DNA from: Robiginitomaculum sp.
Lineage (GTDB): Bacteria; Pseudomonadota; Alphaproteobacteria; Caulobacterales; Maricaulaceae
Direction: 5' to 3'
DNA: 17,842 nucleotides
Assembly (NCBI GenBank): GCA_026993275.1
Contig: JALWUB010000287.1
Location: 1 to 17,842 of the forward strand
A program made the translations under genes and the position numbers. Shown one piece after another: positions 1 to 8,256 of the stretch (positions are counted from its first letter, which is position 1; the number at the start of each line of letters is the position of its first letter). The notes beneath the pieces were generated by a model. The model saw only the letters and a list, made by a program, of their open reading frames with translations. It was not told where the DNA came from and did not search any database.

Positions 1-57
1 AAGACCCTCGGCGCGCGTGCCGCAGAGCTTGACGCCGCCATTGCCAGCGCCGCATAG
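1..57 (+). CDS. 3' end of an unidentified upstream gene (partial)
   Basis: Frame 1 is open from the window edge and ends at TAG 55-57, giving an 18-residue Ala-rich tail (KTLGARAAELDAAIASAA). It stops 6 bases before the ATG of the RgpF-like gene, which fits the packed spacing of the operon that follows. The tail looks helical, but no family can be recognised from it. Another frame is also open across these few bases, so the frame choice rests mainly on the well-placed stop. Confidence 0.45.
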   Translation, partial: KTLGARAAELDAAIASAA

Positions 58-63
58 AAAGGC

Positions 64-1113
64 ATGAACAAACTGCGCGCCCTGCTTCGACGTGTCTGGA
101 TGCTGTTCGCCGGTGAGCGCGAACGCAGCGATTATGCCGTGCAATACGCCAAGCTGGCCTGGGCCTTCGTGTTTGGCCGCGGGGTGTTCGTGCGGCGCAT
201 CTGGGGCGATGCGCCAGATGCCGCCCGCCACAAGGACGTGGCGATTTTCGTGCACTTCGACAAGAGCGGCACCATACACGGCTATGTGCTGGACTATGTG
301 AAGGGCTTGAAGGAAGCCGGGCGCAGCGTGGTTTTCATCACCAACAGCCCGAAATTTGCCGAAGGCGAGCGGCGCAAGCTGGACGGCCTGGCCGAGCAGG
401 TCATCTGGCGCAAGAACAAGGGCTATGATTTTGGCGCCTATGCCGACGGCATGCGGCTGCTGGGCGATTCCAGCCGCTTTCGCAGCATCGCCCTGTGCAA
501 TGACAGTGTCTATGGGCCGCTGTTTCCGCTCAGCGGCATTTTCGAACGCATGGACCCGGAAGAGGCGGACATCTGGAGCCTGACCGATTCCTGGGACACG
601 CGGCATCATTTGCAGAGCTATTTTCTGGTGTTTCATCAACAGGCCCTGCGCAACCCGGATTTTCAGGCATACTGGCGCAATTACCTGCATGTGGCGTCAA
701 AGTCCTGGGTGATCCGCAAGCACGAGATCGGCATGAGCGCCACCATGCGCAAGGCCGGGCTGGTGCTCAAGCCGCTGTTTCCCTATCGTGATCTGCTTGA
801 TGATTTCTTTGAGCGCATGGGCGATGCCTCGATCCTGAACGACGAGGACCTGACGCCCGGCCACCGGCGCTATCTGGCGCAGATTTATGACTATGCCGAA
901 CATGGCCAGCCCCTGAACATGACGCATTTCTTCTGGGACCGGCTGATCGTCAAGTTTGGCTATCCCTTCATCAAGCGCGAAATCCTGCAAAGCAATCCCA
1001 TGGGCCTGCCGGGGCTGTACCGCTGGGAAAAACTGGTCAGGACGGTCAGCGATTATGATACACGCCTGATTACCCGGCATCTGGAATTCACCATGCGCGG
1101 CAGGTTCATGTGA
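64..1113 (+). CDS. RgpF-like rhamnan synthesis protein
   Basis: A 349-residue cytoplasmic protein of the rhamnan synthesis F (RgpF) family, which in other bacteria takes part in building rhamnose-containing or other cell-surface polysaccharides. Seen in the sequence: a central block with NKGYDFGAYADGM (about residues 119-131), NDSVYGPL (about 145-152) and TDSWDTRHHLQSYFLVF (about 173-189), the pattern typical of this family. There is no signal peptide and no clear membrane helix. A weak GAAAGG-like ribosome site precedes the ATG. The stop codon overlaps the GTG start of gspE by four bases (GTGA), so the gene is translationally linked to the secretion operon. The exact reaction and sugar are unknown; it may be the last gene of an upstream polysaccharide cluster. 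Confidence 0.8.
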   Translation: MNKLRALLRRVWMLFAGERERSDYAVQYAKLAWAFVFGRGVFVRRIWGDAPDAARHKDVAIFVHFDKSGTIHGYVLDYVKGLKEAGRSVVFITNSPKFAEGERRKLDGLAEQVIWRKNKGYDFGAYADGMRLLGDSSRFRSIALCNDSVYGPLFPLSGIFERMDPEEADIWSLTDSWDTRHHLQSYFLVFHQQALRNPDFQAYWRNYLHVASKSWVIRKHEIGMSATMRKAGLVLKPLFPYRDLLDDFFERMGDASILNDEDLTPGHRRYLAQIYDYAEHGQPLNMTHFFWDRLIVKFGYPFIKREILQSNPMGLPGLYRWEKLVRTVSDYDTRLITRHLEFTMRGRFM

Positions 1114-2753
1114 GCACAGTGGAACACAAGAGCGATACCGGAACGGAAGCAGACTGGCTGTCCCGCGCCGGACTTGGCGAAATTGACGCGGCGCGGGCGC
1201 GGCGCGCAGCCGAACAAAGCGGCGAGCCGCTGGCCCAGGTGGTGCGCCGTCTCGGGTTCCTGAGCGACACCGCCATCGCCAAGGCCCTGGCCCAGGCCTA
1301 TGGCCTGCCGCTTGCCGGGCTGGAGGACTTTCCCGCGCAAGACCCGGCGAACGGCGCCATCCAGGCGCATTTTCTCAGTGCCAGCCAGGCATGCCTGCTG
1401 CGCACAGGCGAGGACGGCGCGGTGCTGGCCGTGGCCGACCCTTCCCTTCCCGGCATTGCCGAAGCGGTGCAACTGGCGCTGGGCCAGCCCGTCAGCCTGG
1501 CGGTGGCGCCGCTGGCGGACATCGAGGCGGCGCTGGTGCGCTATTTCGGTGCGCCGGAACAGACGGCAGACTTTGCCCGGGCTGGCGCCAGCGACGATGC
1601 CGATGCCGAACACTTGCGCGATCTGGCCAGCGAGGCGCCCGTGGTGCGCCTGGTCAACGGCCTGATCAAGGACGCGCTGGCGCAGCGCGCCTCCGACATT
1701 CATGTGGAGCCCTATCGCGACCGCCTGCGCATCCGCTTTCGCATAGACGGGGTGCTGCATGACCGCGATGCCCCTGCCGCCGCCCTGGCGCCGCTGGTGG
1801 TGTCGCGCATCAAGATCATTGCCGGGCTGGACATTGCCGAGCGCCGCCGCCCGCAGGATGGCCGCGCCCGGGTCAGCATTGCCGGCACGCCGCTGGATCT
1901 GCGCATTGCCACCACCCCCAGCGCCCATGGCGAAAGCGTGGTCATCCGCATACTTGAAGACCGCGATGCCGAGGTGGACCTGCATGCCCTGGGCCTGTCA
2001 GAGCAGGACGAGTCGCTGCTGCGCCAGCGCCTCGGCGCGCCGTTTGGCCTGATTCTCGTGGTTGGCCCCACAGGCGGCGGCAAGACCACCACTCTGGCAG
2101 GCGCCATCAGCACGCTGAACACGCCCGAGCGCAAGGTCATCTCCATCGAGGACCCGGTGGAATATCAGATCGACGGAGTCACCCAGATTGCCGTCAACCC
2201 GGCCATCGGCCTGACCTTCGCCAATGCCCTGCGCTCGATCCTGCGCCAGGACCCGGATGTCATTGTCGTCGGCGAATTGCGCGACCGCGAAACCGCCGAA
2301 ATCGCCGTCAATGCGGCGCTGACCGGGCATCTGGTGCTCGCCACCCTGCACGCCAACACCGCCGCCGGGGCGCCGGCCCGGCTGGTCGATATGGGCGTGG
2401 ACCCTTCGCTTTTGCGCTCGACCCTGCGGCTGATCCTGTCGCAGCGCCTGGTCCGGGTGCTGTGCCCGAAATGCCGCAAGATGGACAAGGGCGCATGGAC
2501 GCATCAGGGCTGCGAGCACTGTGCCGGGACCGGCTATCAGGGCCGCACCGGCCTGTTTGAAAGCATTGACCTGGATGCAGAGCTTCTGGAGATGATCCGG
2601 CCCGGCCTGTCGGCGGCAGAATTTGAACAGGCGGCGCGGCGCCATGGCGCGCGCTCGCTGCTGGATGACGGCCGCGCCAAGATTGCCGCGGGGATTACCG
2701 ATGCGGACGAGATCTGGCGGGTGCTGGGCGAGCGGGTGGAGCCCTCCCGGTGA
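1110..2753 (+). CDS. gspE: Type II secretion ATPase GspE
   Basis: The cytoplasmic hexameric ATPase that drives pseudopilus assembly in the T2SS. An N-terminal MshEN/GspE-N-like domain covers about residues 10-150. The ATPase core has the Walker A motif GPTGGGKTTT (G319 onward) and a Walker B region DPDVIVVGELRD (D381 onward, Glu389), followed by the His-containing stretch TGHLVLATLHANTA. A tetracysteine zinc site typical of GspE is intact: C452, C455, C468 and C471. At 547 residues the length is normal. The GTG start lies inside the preceding stop (GTGA overlap), with a GGCAGG sequence just upstream; its own stop overlaps gspF in the same way. PilB-type pilus ATPases are related, but the following pseudopilin order identifies a T2SS. 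Confidence 0.95.
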   Translation: MSTVEHKSDTGTEADWLSRAGLGEIDAARARRAAEQSGEPLAQVVRRLGFLSDTAIAKALAQAYGLPLAGLEDFPAQDPANGAIQAHFLSASQACLLRTGEDGAVLAVADPSLPGIAEAVQLALGQPVSLAVAPLADIEAALVRYFGAPEQTADFARAGASDDADAEHLRDLASEAPVVRLVNGLIKDALAQRASDIHVEPYRDRLRIRFRIDGVLHDRDAPAAALAPLVVSRIKIIAGLDIAERRRPQDGRARVSIAGTPLDLRIATTPSAHGESVVIRILEDRDAEVDLHALGLSEQDESLLRQRLGAPFGLILVVGPTGGGKTTTLAGAISTLNTPERKVISIEDPVEYQIDGVTQIAVNPAIGLTFANALRSILRQDPDVIVVGELRDRETAEIAVNAALTGHLVLATLHANTAAGAPARLVDMGVDPSLLRSTLRLILSQRLVRVLCPKCRKMDKGAWTHQGCEHCAGTGYQGRTGLFESIDLDAELLEMIRPGLSAAEFEQAARRHGARSLLDDGRAKIAAGITDADEIWRVLGERVEPSR

Positions 2754-3946
2754 GCGGTTTTGTCGTCCGCGCGGTTGCTGCTGACGGGCGGGAAACCGAG
2801 CTTTTCGTGCAGGCCGCCTCGGCCAGCGAAGCCGCCGCAATGGCCCGGGCGCGCGGCCTGGTCCCGGTTTCGGCAAGGCCGGGCGAGGCGCCGCGGCGCA
2901 GGCGCCCGCCGCGCGGTGCGGCGCAGGCCGCCTTGCGCATTGTGCGCGAACTGGGGGCGCTGACCGCGGCCGGGCTGACGGTGGAACAGGCGCTGGCCTC
3001 GCTGAGCACCTATGCCAGCTCCGCCCTTGTGGCCTCGATCGCCGCCGGCCTGCAGGAGGATGTGCGCAGCGGCATGAGTCTCGCCGATGCCTTTGCGGCG
3101 CGGCCGGAAATCTTTCCGCCGCCCTTGCCGCAAATCACCGAAGCCGGGGAAGTCTCCGGCGCCCTGCCCGATGCGCTCAACGACCTCGCCGACTGGCAGG
3201 AAAAACAGGCAGCCTTTCAAAGCGAGATCAGGGGCGCGCTGGTATATCCGGTGATCTTGCTGGTGCTGGCATTCCTGGCCGTGACCGGCCTGCTGATCTT
3301 CGTGGTGCCGCGCTTTGAGCAGGTGTTTGCCGATCTGGGCGCTGCGCCGCCAGCCTTTGCCGCGGCAGTCTTTGCCACCGCACGCTTTGCCGCCAGGGCT
3401 GCGCCCCTTGCCCTGGCTGCCGGGTTTCTGCTTGTTCTCCTTGCCGGATGGTGGCTGCGCGGCGCCCAGGCGCGGCGCTGGCTGCATGGCCAATTGCACC
3501 GCCTGCCGCTCCTTGGCCCGCTGATGCGGGCCCTGCTGGCAGCCCGGTTCTGCCGGGTGCTGGCGGTGCTGCTGCGCAATGGCCTGTCCGCCGCGCCGGC
3601 CTTCCGCCTGGCCACGGCCAGCCTGACCGACGAATACGCCAAGACGCGGCTCGAGGCGGCACTAACCGAAGTGCGCCGCGGCGCCGCGCTGCCGGACGAG
3701 ATTGCCAAGGCTGGCGTTCTGCCGCCGCTGGCGGTGGAAATCATCCGCGTTGGCGAGCAGACCGGCGATCTGGCCAAGGCCACCGAACGCCTGGCCGTGC
3801 TCTATGAAAACCGCCTGGAGCGCGGCGCCAGCACCGCCGTGCGCCTGGCCGAGCCTGCACTTATCGGTTTTGTCGGATTGATCGTCGGTGTTATCATCAT
3901 CTCCATTCTTCTGGCTTTGGTCAGCGTCAACAATATTGGAATGTAA
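2750..3946 (+). CDS. gspF: Type II secretion inner-membrane platform protein GspF
   Basis: The polytopic inner-membrane platform protein of the T2SS, which couples GspE to pseudopilus assembly. It is 398 residues, the usual length. It has a basic N-terminal region, then two T2SSF helical domains (about 65-165 and 265-365). Membrane helices are evident near 165-190 (VILLVLAFLAVTGLLIFVVP), near 218-240, and at the C-terminus (about 368-392, rich in Ile/Val/Leu). The motif EAGEVSGALPDAL in the first domain is echoed by RVGEQTGDLAKAT in the second, as expected for this duplicated family. It starts at GTG within the gspE stop (GTGA). Its TAA stop is one base before the gspG ATG. Confidence 0.95.
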   Translation: MSGFVVRAVAADGRETELFVQAASASEAAAMARARGLVPVSARPGEAPRRRRPPRGAAQAALRIVRELGALTAAGLTVEQALASLSTYASSALVASIAAGLQEDVRSGMSLADAFAARPEIFPPPLPQITEAGEVSGALPDALNDLADWQEKQAAFQSEIRGALVYPVILLVLAFLAVTGLLIFVVPRFEQVFADLGAAPPAFAAAVFATARFAARAAPLALAAGFLLVLLAGWWLRGAQARRWLHGQLHRLPLLGPLMRALLAARFCRVLAVLLRNGLSAAPAFRLATASLTDEYAKTRLEAALTEVRRGAALPDEIAKAGVLPPLAVEIIRVGEQTGDLAKATERLAVLYENRLERGASTAVRLAEPALIGFVGLIVGVIIISILLALVSVNNIGM

Positions 3947-3947
3947 G

Positions 3948-4391
3948 ATGAGCGAACGCGACAGCAAAACGCGCCCCGAGACAGCCAATGCGGGCTATAC
4001 CCTGACGGAATTGCTGGTGGTGCTGGTGATTCTGGGCCTGCTGGTGGGGCTGATCGCACCGCGCTTTCTGGGCCAGATCGGCAAGTCGAAGCCCAAGATT
4101 GCCAAGGTGCAGATTTCCAACCTGGCGACGGCGCTGGACTATTATCAGCTTGACACCGGCAGCTATCCGCCGCCCTCGGCCGGGCTGTCGGCGCTGGTGC
4201 AGGCCCCGCCCAATGTGGAAAACTGGGCCGGCCCCTATCTGAAAACCAGAAAGGTGCCGCTCGACCCCTGGGGCCACCCCTATCTTTACCAGCTTGACCC
4301 CAATGGCAATTACATCATCAAGTCCCTTGGCGCCGACAACCGGGAAGGCGGCGATGGCAAGAATGCCGATATTTCCTCCGCCCAGAGCTAA
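3948..4391 (+). CDS. gspG: Major pseudopilin GspG
   Basis: The major pseudopilin, the main subunit of the periplasmic T2SS pseudopilus. The 147-residue product has a 16-residue leader ending in Gly, followed by YTLTELLVVLVILGLL: a prepilin peptidase site with Glu at +5 and a hydrophobic helix. Downstream are the GspG hallmarks LDPWGHPYLYQ and SLGADNREGGDGKNADI, the latter corresponding to the calcium-binding loop. The start was set at ATG 3948, one base after the gspF stop and downstream of a GGA; an upstream in-frame ATG inside gspF would give a leader far too long for a prepilin. Position +1 is Tyr rather than the common Phe. The 3' end overlaps gspH by 38 bases. Confidence 0.95.
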   Translation: MSERDSKTRPETANAGYTLTELLVVLVILGLLVGLIAPRFLGQIGKSKPKIAKVQISNLATALDYYQLDTGSYPPPSAGLSALVQAPPNVENWAGPYLKTRKVPLDPWGHPYLYQLDPNGNYIIKSLGADNREGGDGKNADISSAQS

Positions 4392-4818
4392 CGGGTATAC
4401 ACTGGCGGAATTGCTGGTGGTGCTGGTCATTCTGGGCCTGCTGACCGCCATTGCCGCGCCGCGGATCGCCACCCGTTCCGATGCACAGGTCATGCGCCAG
4501 CAAAGCATGCGCCTGGCCTCCCTGCTGCGCAGTGCCAGGCTGGAAGCCCGGCGCGAGGGGCTGAGCCGCAAGGTGTATATCGACCCGCAGGCGGGCATGG
4601 CCTGGATAGACGGCGAGGCAAGGCGGCTGCGCCTGGACCCGGCGGTCAGCCTGACCGCCACCGGCGCGGAGCGGGAATCCTCTGGCGGCGCCATCGGCAT
4701 CCGGTTTTTCGCCAATGGCATGAGCACGGGCGGCGAGGCCAATCTGCAACTGGGCGCCATCAAGCGCACCATTGCAGTGATCTGGGCCGATGGCGAGGTG
4801 CGTCTTGAAGAGGGCTGA
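4354..4818 (+). CDS. gspH: Minor pseudopilin GspH
   Basis: A minor pseudopilin of the T2SS tip complex or shaft. The product of about 154 residues has a 14-residue leader (MARMPIFPPPRANG) and then YTLAELLVVLVILGLL, with Glu at +5 and a hydrophobic helix, followed by a variable globular domain ending in a beta-rich tail (AVIWADGEVRL). ATG 4354 is preferred because GGAAGG (4343-4348) lies 5 bases upstream; ATG 4363 is possible, and an in-frame ATG at 4294 has no support. It overlaps gspG by 38 bases and gspI by 29. The DNA encoding the cleavage site and helix is almost identical to that in gspG exactly 400 bases earlier. The H assignment rests on position plus pseudopilin features, because this family is poorly conserved. 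Confidence 0.88.
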   Translation: MARMPIFPPPRANGYTLAELLVVLVILGLLTAIAAPRIATRSDAQVMRQQSMRLASLLRSARLEARREGLSRKVYIDPQAGMAWIDGEARRLRLDPAVSLTATGAERESSGGAIGIRFFANGMSTGGEANLQLGAIKRTIAVIWADGEVRLEEG

Positions 4819-5203
4819 GCACAAAGGCGGGCAGGCGCCGGGGCGCGGCGGCTTCACCCTGGTCGAGGCCGTGGTGGCGACGGCGCTGGCGGCCATGGGC
4901 TTTGCCCTGGTGTTTCAGGGACTGGGCGGCGCCGCCCGCCTTCTGGGCGCCAGCGGCCAGAGCGCCAGGGCCGTTCTGGTGGCCTCCTCCGTGCTGGCCG
5001 AAGCCATGCAGGAGCAGGAAGAGACCAGCGATGAAGGCGTCACCGATGGCATCGCCTGGACCGTCACCTCCAGCGTGCTGGTGCAGCGCGGCGATGGCGT
5101 CAGGCTGTTACGCTATACGGTGCTGGCCGAGGGTGTGCATGGCCGCCAGGTGCGCCTGGTCAGCGAGCGCACCGTGCCCGCCATGGATGCAAACACGCCA
5201 TGA
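4790..5203 (+). CDS. gspI: Minor pseudopilin GspI
   Basis: A minor pseudopilin, expected to form the pseudopilus tip with GspJ and GspK. The product has a basic leader, a prepilin peptidase site G|FTLVEAVVATALAAMG (Glu at +5) and a short globular domain containing the GspI-like segment GIAWTVTSSV. At about 137 residues the length is typical. The start is uncertain. ATG 4790 has no good ribosome site, whereas TTG 4805 is preceded by GAGGTG (4795-4800) and would give a leader beginning MKRAEHKGG. Either start lies inside gspH. The stop overlaps the gspJ start (ATGA). Confidence 0.9.
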   Translation: MARCVLKRAEHKGGQAPGRGGFTLVEAVVATALAAMGFALVFQGLGGAARLLGASGQSARAVLVASSVLAEAMQEQEETSDEGVTDGIAWTVTSSVLVQRGDGVRLLRYTVLAEGVHGRQVRLVSERTVPAMDANTP

Positions 5204-5880
5204 CGGCGCCCCGGCAGAGGCTTTCGCGCCGCGCCGGCCTGACCCTGGCCGAATTGCTGGTGGCGCTTGTCATTGGCGGCCTGACCCTGGTGATTACCGC
5301 CCAGGCGGCCAGTTCCGTGCGCCAGTGGGGTGCACGCCTCACCCGTGAGGAACAGGCCAACAGCAAGACGATGGTGCTGTATCAGTTTGCCGCAGATGTG
5401 CTCTCCCAGGCCCTGCCCTTGCCGTTCAGGGACGAGGACGGGCAGGAATCGGTGCTGTTCGAGGGCGGCGAACACGCGGTGCGCTTTGTGCGCGCCGAGC
5501 CCGGCTATCCGTCCCGCGCCGGCTTGTACCAGTATCATCTCCATGCAGCGCGCACCGGGCAGACATGGTCGCTGGTGCTGGAGCGCAGCCTGTTGACCGC
5601 GCCAGCGCAGTTTGGCGCCATGGAGGAGCCGGTCAGCCTGACCCTCTATGAGGGGCCGCACGCACCGGGCTTTGCCTATTTTGATGGTGCGGACTGGCAA
5701 ACGGCCTGGCCCCGCTCCGCCCGGCCGCCTGCCCTGGTGCGCTTTACCCTGCAGGGCTGGCCCGGCCTCAGCATTGCCGTGCCGCAAGCCGCCGCTGCGC
5801 CGGGCGCAAGAACAGCGTCAATTGCCGCTGAAGAGGGGGCGGCACGGCGCAAGTCCGCCCCGGGAAAGGCCAGACCGTGA
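5200..5880 (+). CDS. gspJ: Minor pseudopilin GspJ
   Basis: A minor pseudopilin of the tip complex with GspI and GspK. It is 226 residues. The leader MTAPRQRLSRRAG is followed by LTLAELLVALVIGGLTLV, with Glu at +5; +1 is Leu rather than Phe. The globular domain follows (about 35-190), and the last 35 residues are Ala/Arg-rich and probably disordered. It begins within the gspI stop (ATGA) and ends within the gspK GTG start (GTGA). The J assignment comes from position between I and K and from the size. Confidence 0.88.
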   Translation: MTAPRQRLSRRAGLTLAELLVALVIGGLTLVITAQAASSVRQWGARLTREEQANSKTMVLYQFAADVLSQALPLPFRDEDGQESVLFEGGEHAVRFVRAEPGYPSRAGLYQYHLHAARTGQTWSLVLERSLLTAPAQFGAMEEPVSLTLYEGPHAPGFAYFDGADWQTAWPRSARPPALVRFTLQGWPGLSIAVPQAAAAPGARTASIAAEEGAARRKSAPGKARP

Positions 5881-6791
5881 ACAGCAACCGCAAAGGCTTC
5901 ATCCTGCTTCTGGTGGTGGCGGTGCTGATCAGCGCCGCGGCGGTTCTGGCCCTTGCCTCCCTGTCGGTGCGCCTGCAGGCGCGCGAAACCGGCACCAGCG
6001 CCGATCTGGCGCAAATCAGCGCCGCCATGGACGCTGTGCTGGCGCGCGCGGTGCTGGGGCTTGAGGACAATCCGCCGCTCTATGCGGACGGGCGCGCCTA
6101 TGAATTTGCCATCAATGGCGTGCAGAGCACCTACCGGATCATTGATACTAGCGGCCTGATCGACCTCAATGGTGCCAGCGAGGCCCTGCTGGCGGCCTTG
6201 TTCGAACGTCTGGGCCAGAGCGTCCCCGATGCCGAAACGCTGGCGGCGGCCATTGCCGACTGGCGTGATGGCGATGACACGCCGCGCGGCCGCGGCGCCG
6301 AGCGGCGCGCCTATCGCAATGCCGGCCTGCCGGGGCCGGGCAACCGGCCCTTCCTCCATGTCAGCGAAGTCCGCGGCGTGCTGGGCATGAATGCCGCCCT
6401 CTATGCCGCCGCCGCGCCCTATCTGACGGCGGGCGCGGGCGTCAAGACCCCCAGGGCCCTCACCGCCCCGCCCGTGGTGCTGGACATCCTGGATATCGAC
6501 ACGGAAAAGCGCCGCGACATTCTGGAGCGCCGCCGCACCAGCCGCCCGCCGCCAGGGGAAGAGGCCGCACCAGCCAGCGATGGCAAGGGGAAAGGCAAGG
6601 CAAGGACCGGCAGCAAAGGCGCCCGGCGCTATCTTTTGCTGATCGACGCGCACCTGCCCGGCGGCGCCCGCGCCGCGCGGCGCATGGTTTTCTCAACTGG
6701 ACCGCGGCCCGGCAGTTATGCCATTCTTTCCTGGCAGGCTTTGCCCTATGGCAAGGCCCGCATGCTATATGATGCGGACCTGGGGTCATGA
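5877..6791 (+). CDS. gspK: Minor pseudopilin GspK
   Basis: The large minor pseudopilin that caps the pseudopilus tip. It is 304 residues. A very short leader (MNSNRKG) precedes FILLLVVAVLISAAAVLALA. Position +5 is Leu and not Glu, the known exception that marks GspK among pseudopilins. The alpha-helical GspK domain shows DTSGLIDLNGASEALL (about 99-114) and AIADWRDGDD (about 128-137). A basic Gly/Lys-rich linker (about 240-255) separates a C-terminal beta segment. The start is GTG overlapping the gspJ stop; the stop overlaps the gspL ATG (ATGA). Confidence 0.93.
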   Translation: MNSNRKGFILLLVVAVLISAAAVLALASLSVRLQARETGTSADLAQISAAMDAVLARAVLGLEDNPPLYADGRAYEFAINGVQSTYRIIDTSGLIDLNGASEALLAALFERLGQSVPDAETLAAAIADWRDGDDTPRGRGAERRAYRNAGLPGPGNRPFLHVSEVRGVLGMNAALYAAAAPYLTAGAGVKTPRALTAPPVVLDILDIDTEKRRDILERRRTSRPPPGEEAAPASDGKGKGKARTGSKGARRYLLLIDAHLPGGARAARRMVFSTGPRPGSYAILSWQALPYGKARMLYDADLGS

Positions 6792-7768
6792 CACGGTTTA
6801 AGTCCCTAAAGACACTCTGGCAGGCCTGGACGCGGCGCTTTGACGAGGCGGCGGCAGAATTGCCGCTGATCGGCGCCTGGTTCCGGCCCAAATGGAGCAT
6901 TGTCATTGCCCATGGCGATGGCCGCTTCACCATGCCGGACGGGGCGGGCGGCGAGGTTCCGCTGAGCGCAGAGCAATTGCGCCAGCTGGGACGGCAAAAG
7001 CGCATCTGCCTGCGGCTGGACCGTGATCTGGGCCAGCAGCGCGGCATCGTCCTGCCGCTGGCGGCGCGTGATGATCCTGCCGGGGCCATTGCCCTCTCTG
7101 CGGAACAGTATTTCCCCTTTCCCGGGGATGACACCGCCTTTGCGGTGGCAGACGGCGTGCGCCCGGCCGGGGAAGGCCACGGCCTGTTCCAGGTCAGTTT
7201 TGCCAGGCGCTCGCTGCTTCAGAAGGTGTATGAACAGGCCCGGGCTGCGGGCCTTGCCCCCAGGGCCGTGGATGTCATCGGCACCGATCCGCTGGCGCCG
7301 GTCAGCATTGATCTGCTCAGCGGCACGCGCGCGGGCGGCGGCAACAGCGCCAGCCAGCTCCTGCTGGCCTTGAGCGCAGTCCTTCTGGCCATTGCCCTGG
7401 TCAATGGCGCCTTCTCCGCCCTGGTGCTGGCGCCGCAGGCAGAGCGCCTGCAGGCGGCGGCAAGGCCGGGGACGGCCGATCAGGCGCTGGTGCAGAAAAA
7501 GGCCAAGGCGGCAGCGCCTTCGGTGCTCGCCATCTGGCGCGCCGCCACCCATGCCCTGCCCGACAGCGCCTATGCGCAATACCTGCTCTATGAGAAAGGC
7601 CATTTGCGGCTGGCCGGCAAGGCCGATGATGCCGCCGACCTGGTCAATCTGGTGGAGGCACAGCCATTGTTTCACGACACCAGCTTTGCCGCTGCCTCGA
7701 TCAAGGATGCCCAGGGCAAGGAAAGCTTTGATCTGCTGACCCGTGTCGGCAAAGGCAGGGCGCCATGA
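6788..7768 (+). CDS. gspL: Type II secretion protein GspL
   Basis: The inner-membrane assembly protein that recruits GspE on the cytoplasmic side and pairs with GspM in the periplasm. Residues 1 to about 180 form the cytoplasmic part. A single membrane helix lies near residues 187-210 (LLLALSAVLLAIALVNGAFS), followed by a periplasmic domain of about 110 residues. At 326 residues it is shorter than enterobacterial GspL (about 400), and the actin-like cytoplasmic domain looks reduced and divergent. The identification leans on topology and on its place between gspK and gspM. It starts within the gspK stop and ends within the gspM start (both ATGA). Confidence 0.82.
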   Translation: MTRFKSLKTLWQAWTRRFDEAAAELPLIGAWFRPKWSIVIAHGDGRFTMPDGAGGEVPLSAEQLRQLGRQKRICLRLDRDLGQQRGIVLPLAARDDPAGAIALSAEQYFPFPGDDTAFAVADGVRPAGEGHGLFQVSFARRSLLQKVYEQARAAGLAPRAVDVIGTDPLAPVSIDLLSGTRAGGGNSASQLLLALSAVLLAIALVNGAFSALVLAPQAERLQAAARPGTADQALVQKKAKAAAPSVLAIWRAATHALPDSAYAQYLLYEKGHLRLAGKADDAADLVNLVEAQPLFHDTSFAAASIKDAQGKESFDLLTRVGKGRAP

Positions 7769-8256
7769 CGGCCCGGCAGAGCAATCTTGCAGTGCTGGCG
7801 CTTGGCGGCCTGGTTCTGGCGCTGAGCCTGTATGCGGCGCTGTTCACCGGCCTGCAGGCCTGGAGCCTGTATCAACGCATTCAGGCGGGCACCAGGGCGC
7901 AAAGCGCACAGGTGCACGAAACCGTGCTGCCGTCGCGTTATCTCATCGAGGCGGCATCGCATGGCGCGGCCGGAGCGGCCTTGCTGGCGCGCTTGCGCGA
8001 AGCGGCGCGCCAGGCCGGGGTGTCCCTGCAACGGGCCGAGCCGCGCGCTGCCGACCCCGCCGACCCGCACAGCGTCAAGATTTCCGCCCAGGCCAGCGGC
8101 CCGGCCCGCGGCCTCGCCGCCTTTTTGCATGCCATAGAAGCAAAACCGCCGGCCCTCATCATCCAGCGCGCCCGGCTGGAAGCGGACAAGGACAAGACGA
8201 TTTCAATCGACATTCTGGTTGCCGCCCGCGCCCGTTACCGGGAGGACGGCAGATGA
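7765..8256 (+). CDS. gspM: Type II secretion protein GspM
   Basis: A bitopic inner-membrane protein that partners GspL. The 163-residue product has a short cytoplasmic N-terminus, one membrane helix (about residues 8-30, LAVLALGGLVLALSLYAALF), a helical connector (about 31-60) and a small periplasmic ferredoxin-like domain (about 65-155). A GGCAGGG ribosome site lies just before the ATG. Sequence conservation in GspM is low, so the call is based on size, topology and operon position. The stop overlaps the next start (ATGA). Confidence 0.8.
   Translation: MTARQSNLAVLALGGLVLALSLYAALFTGLQAWSLYQRIQAGTRAQSAQVHETVLPSRYLIEAASHGAAGAALLARLREAARQAGVSLQRAEPRAADPADPHSVKISAQASGPARGLAAFLHAIEAKPPALIIQRARLEADKDKTISIDILVAARARYREDGR

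Noticed and set aside
2537..3499. A 320-codon open frame on the - strand opposite gspE and gspF
   Set aside because: The composition is low-complexity (Gln/Arg/Gly-rich) with no start context, and the opposite strand carries clear T2SS motifs.
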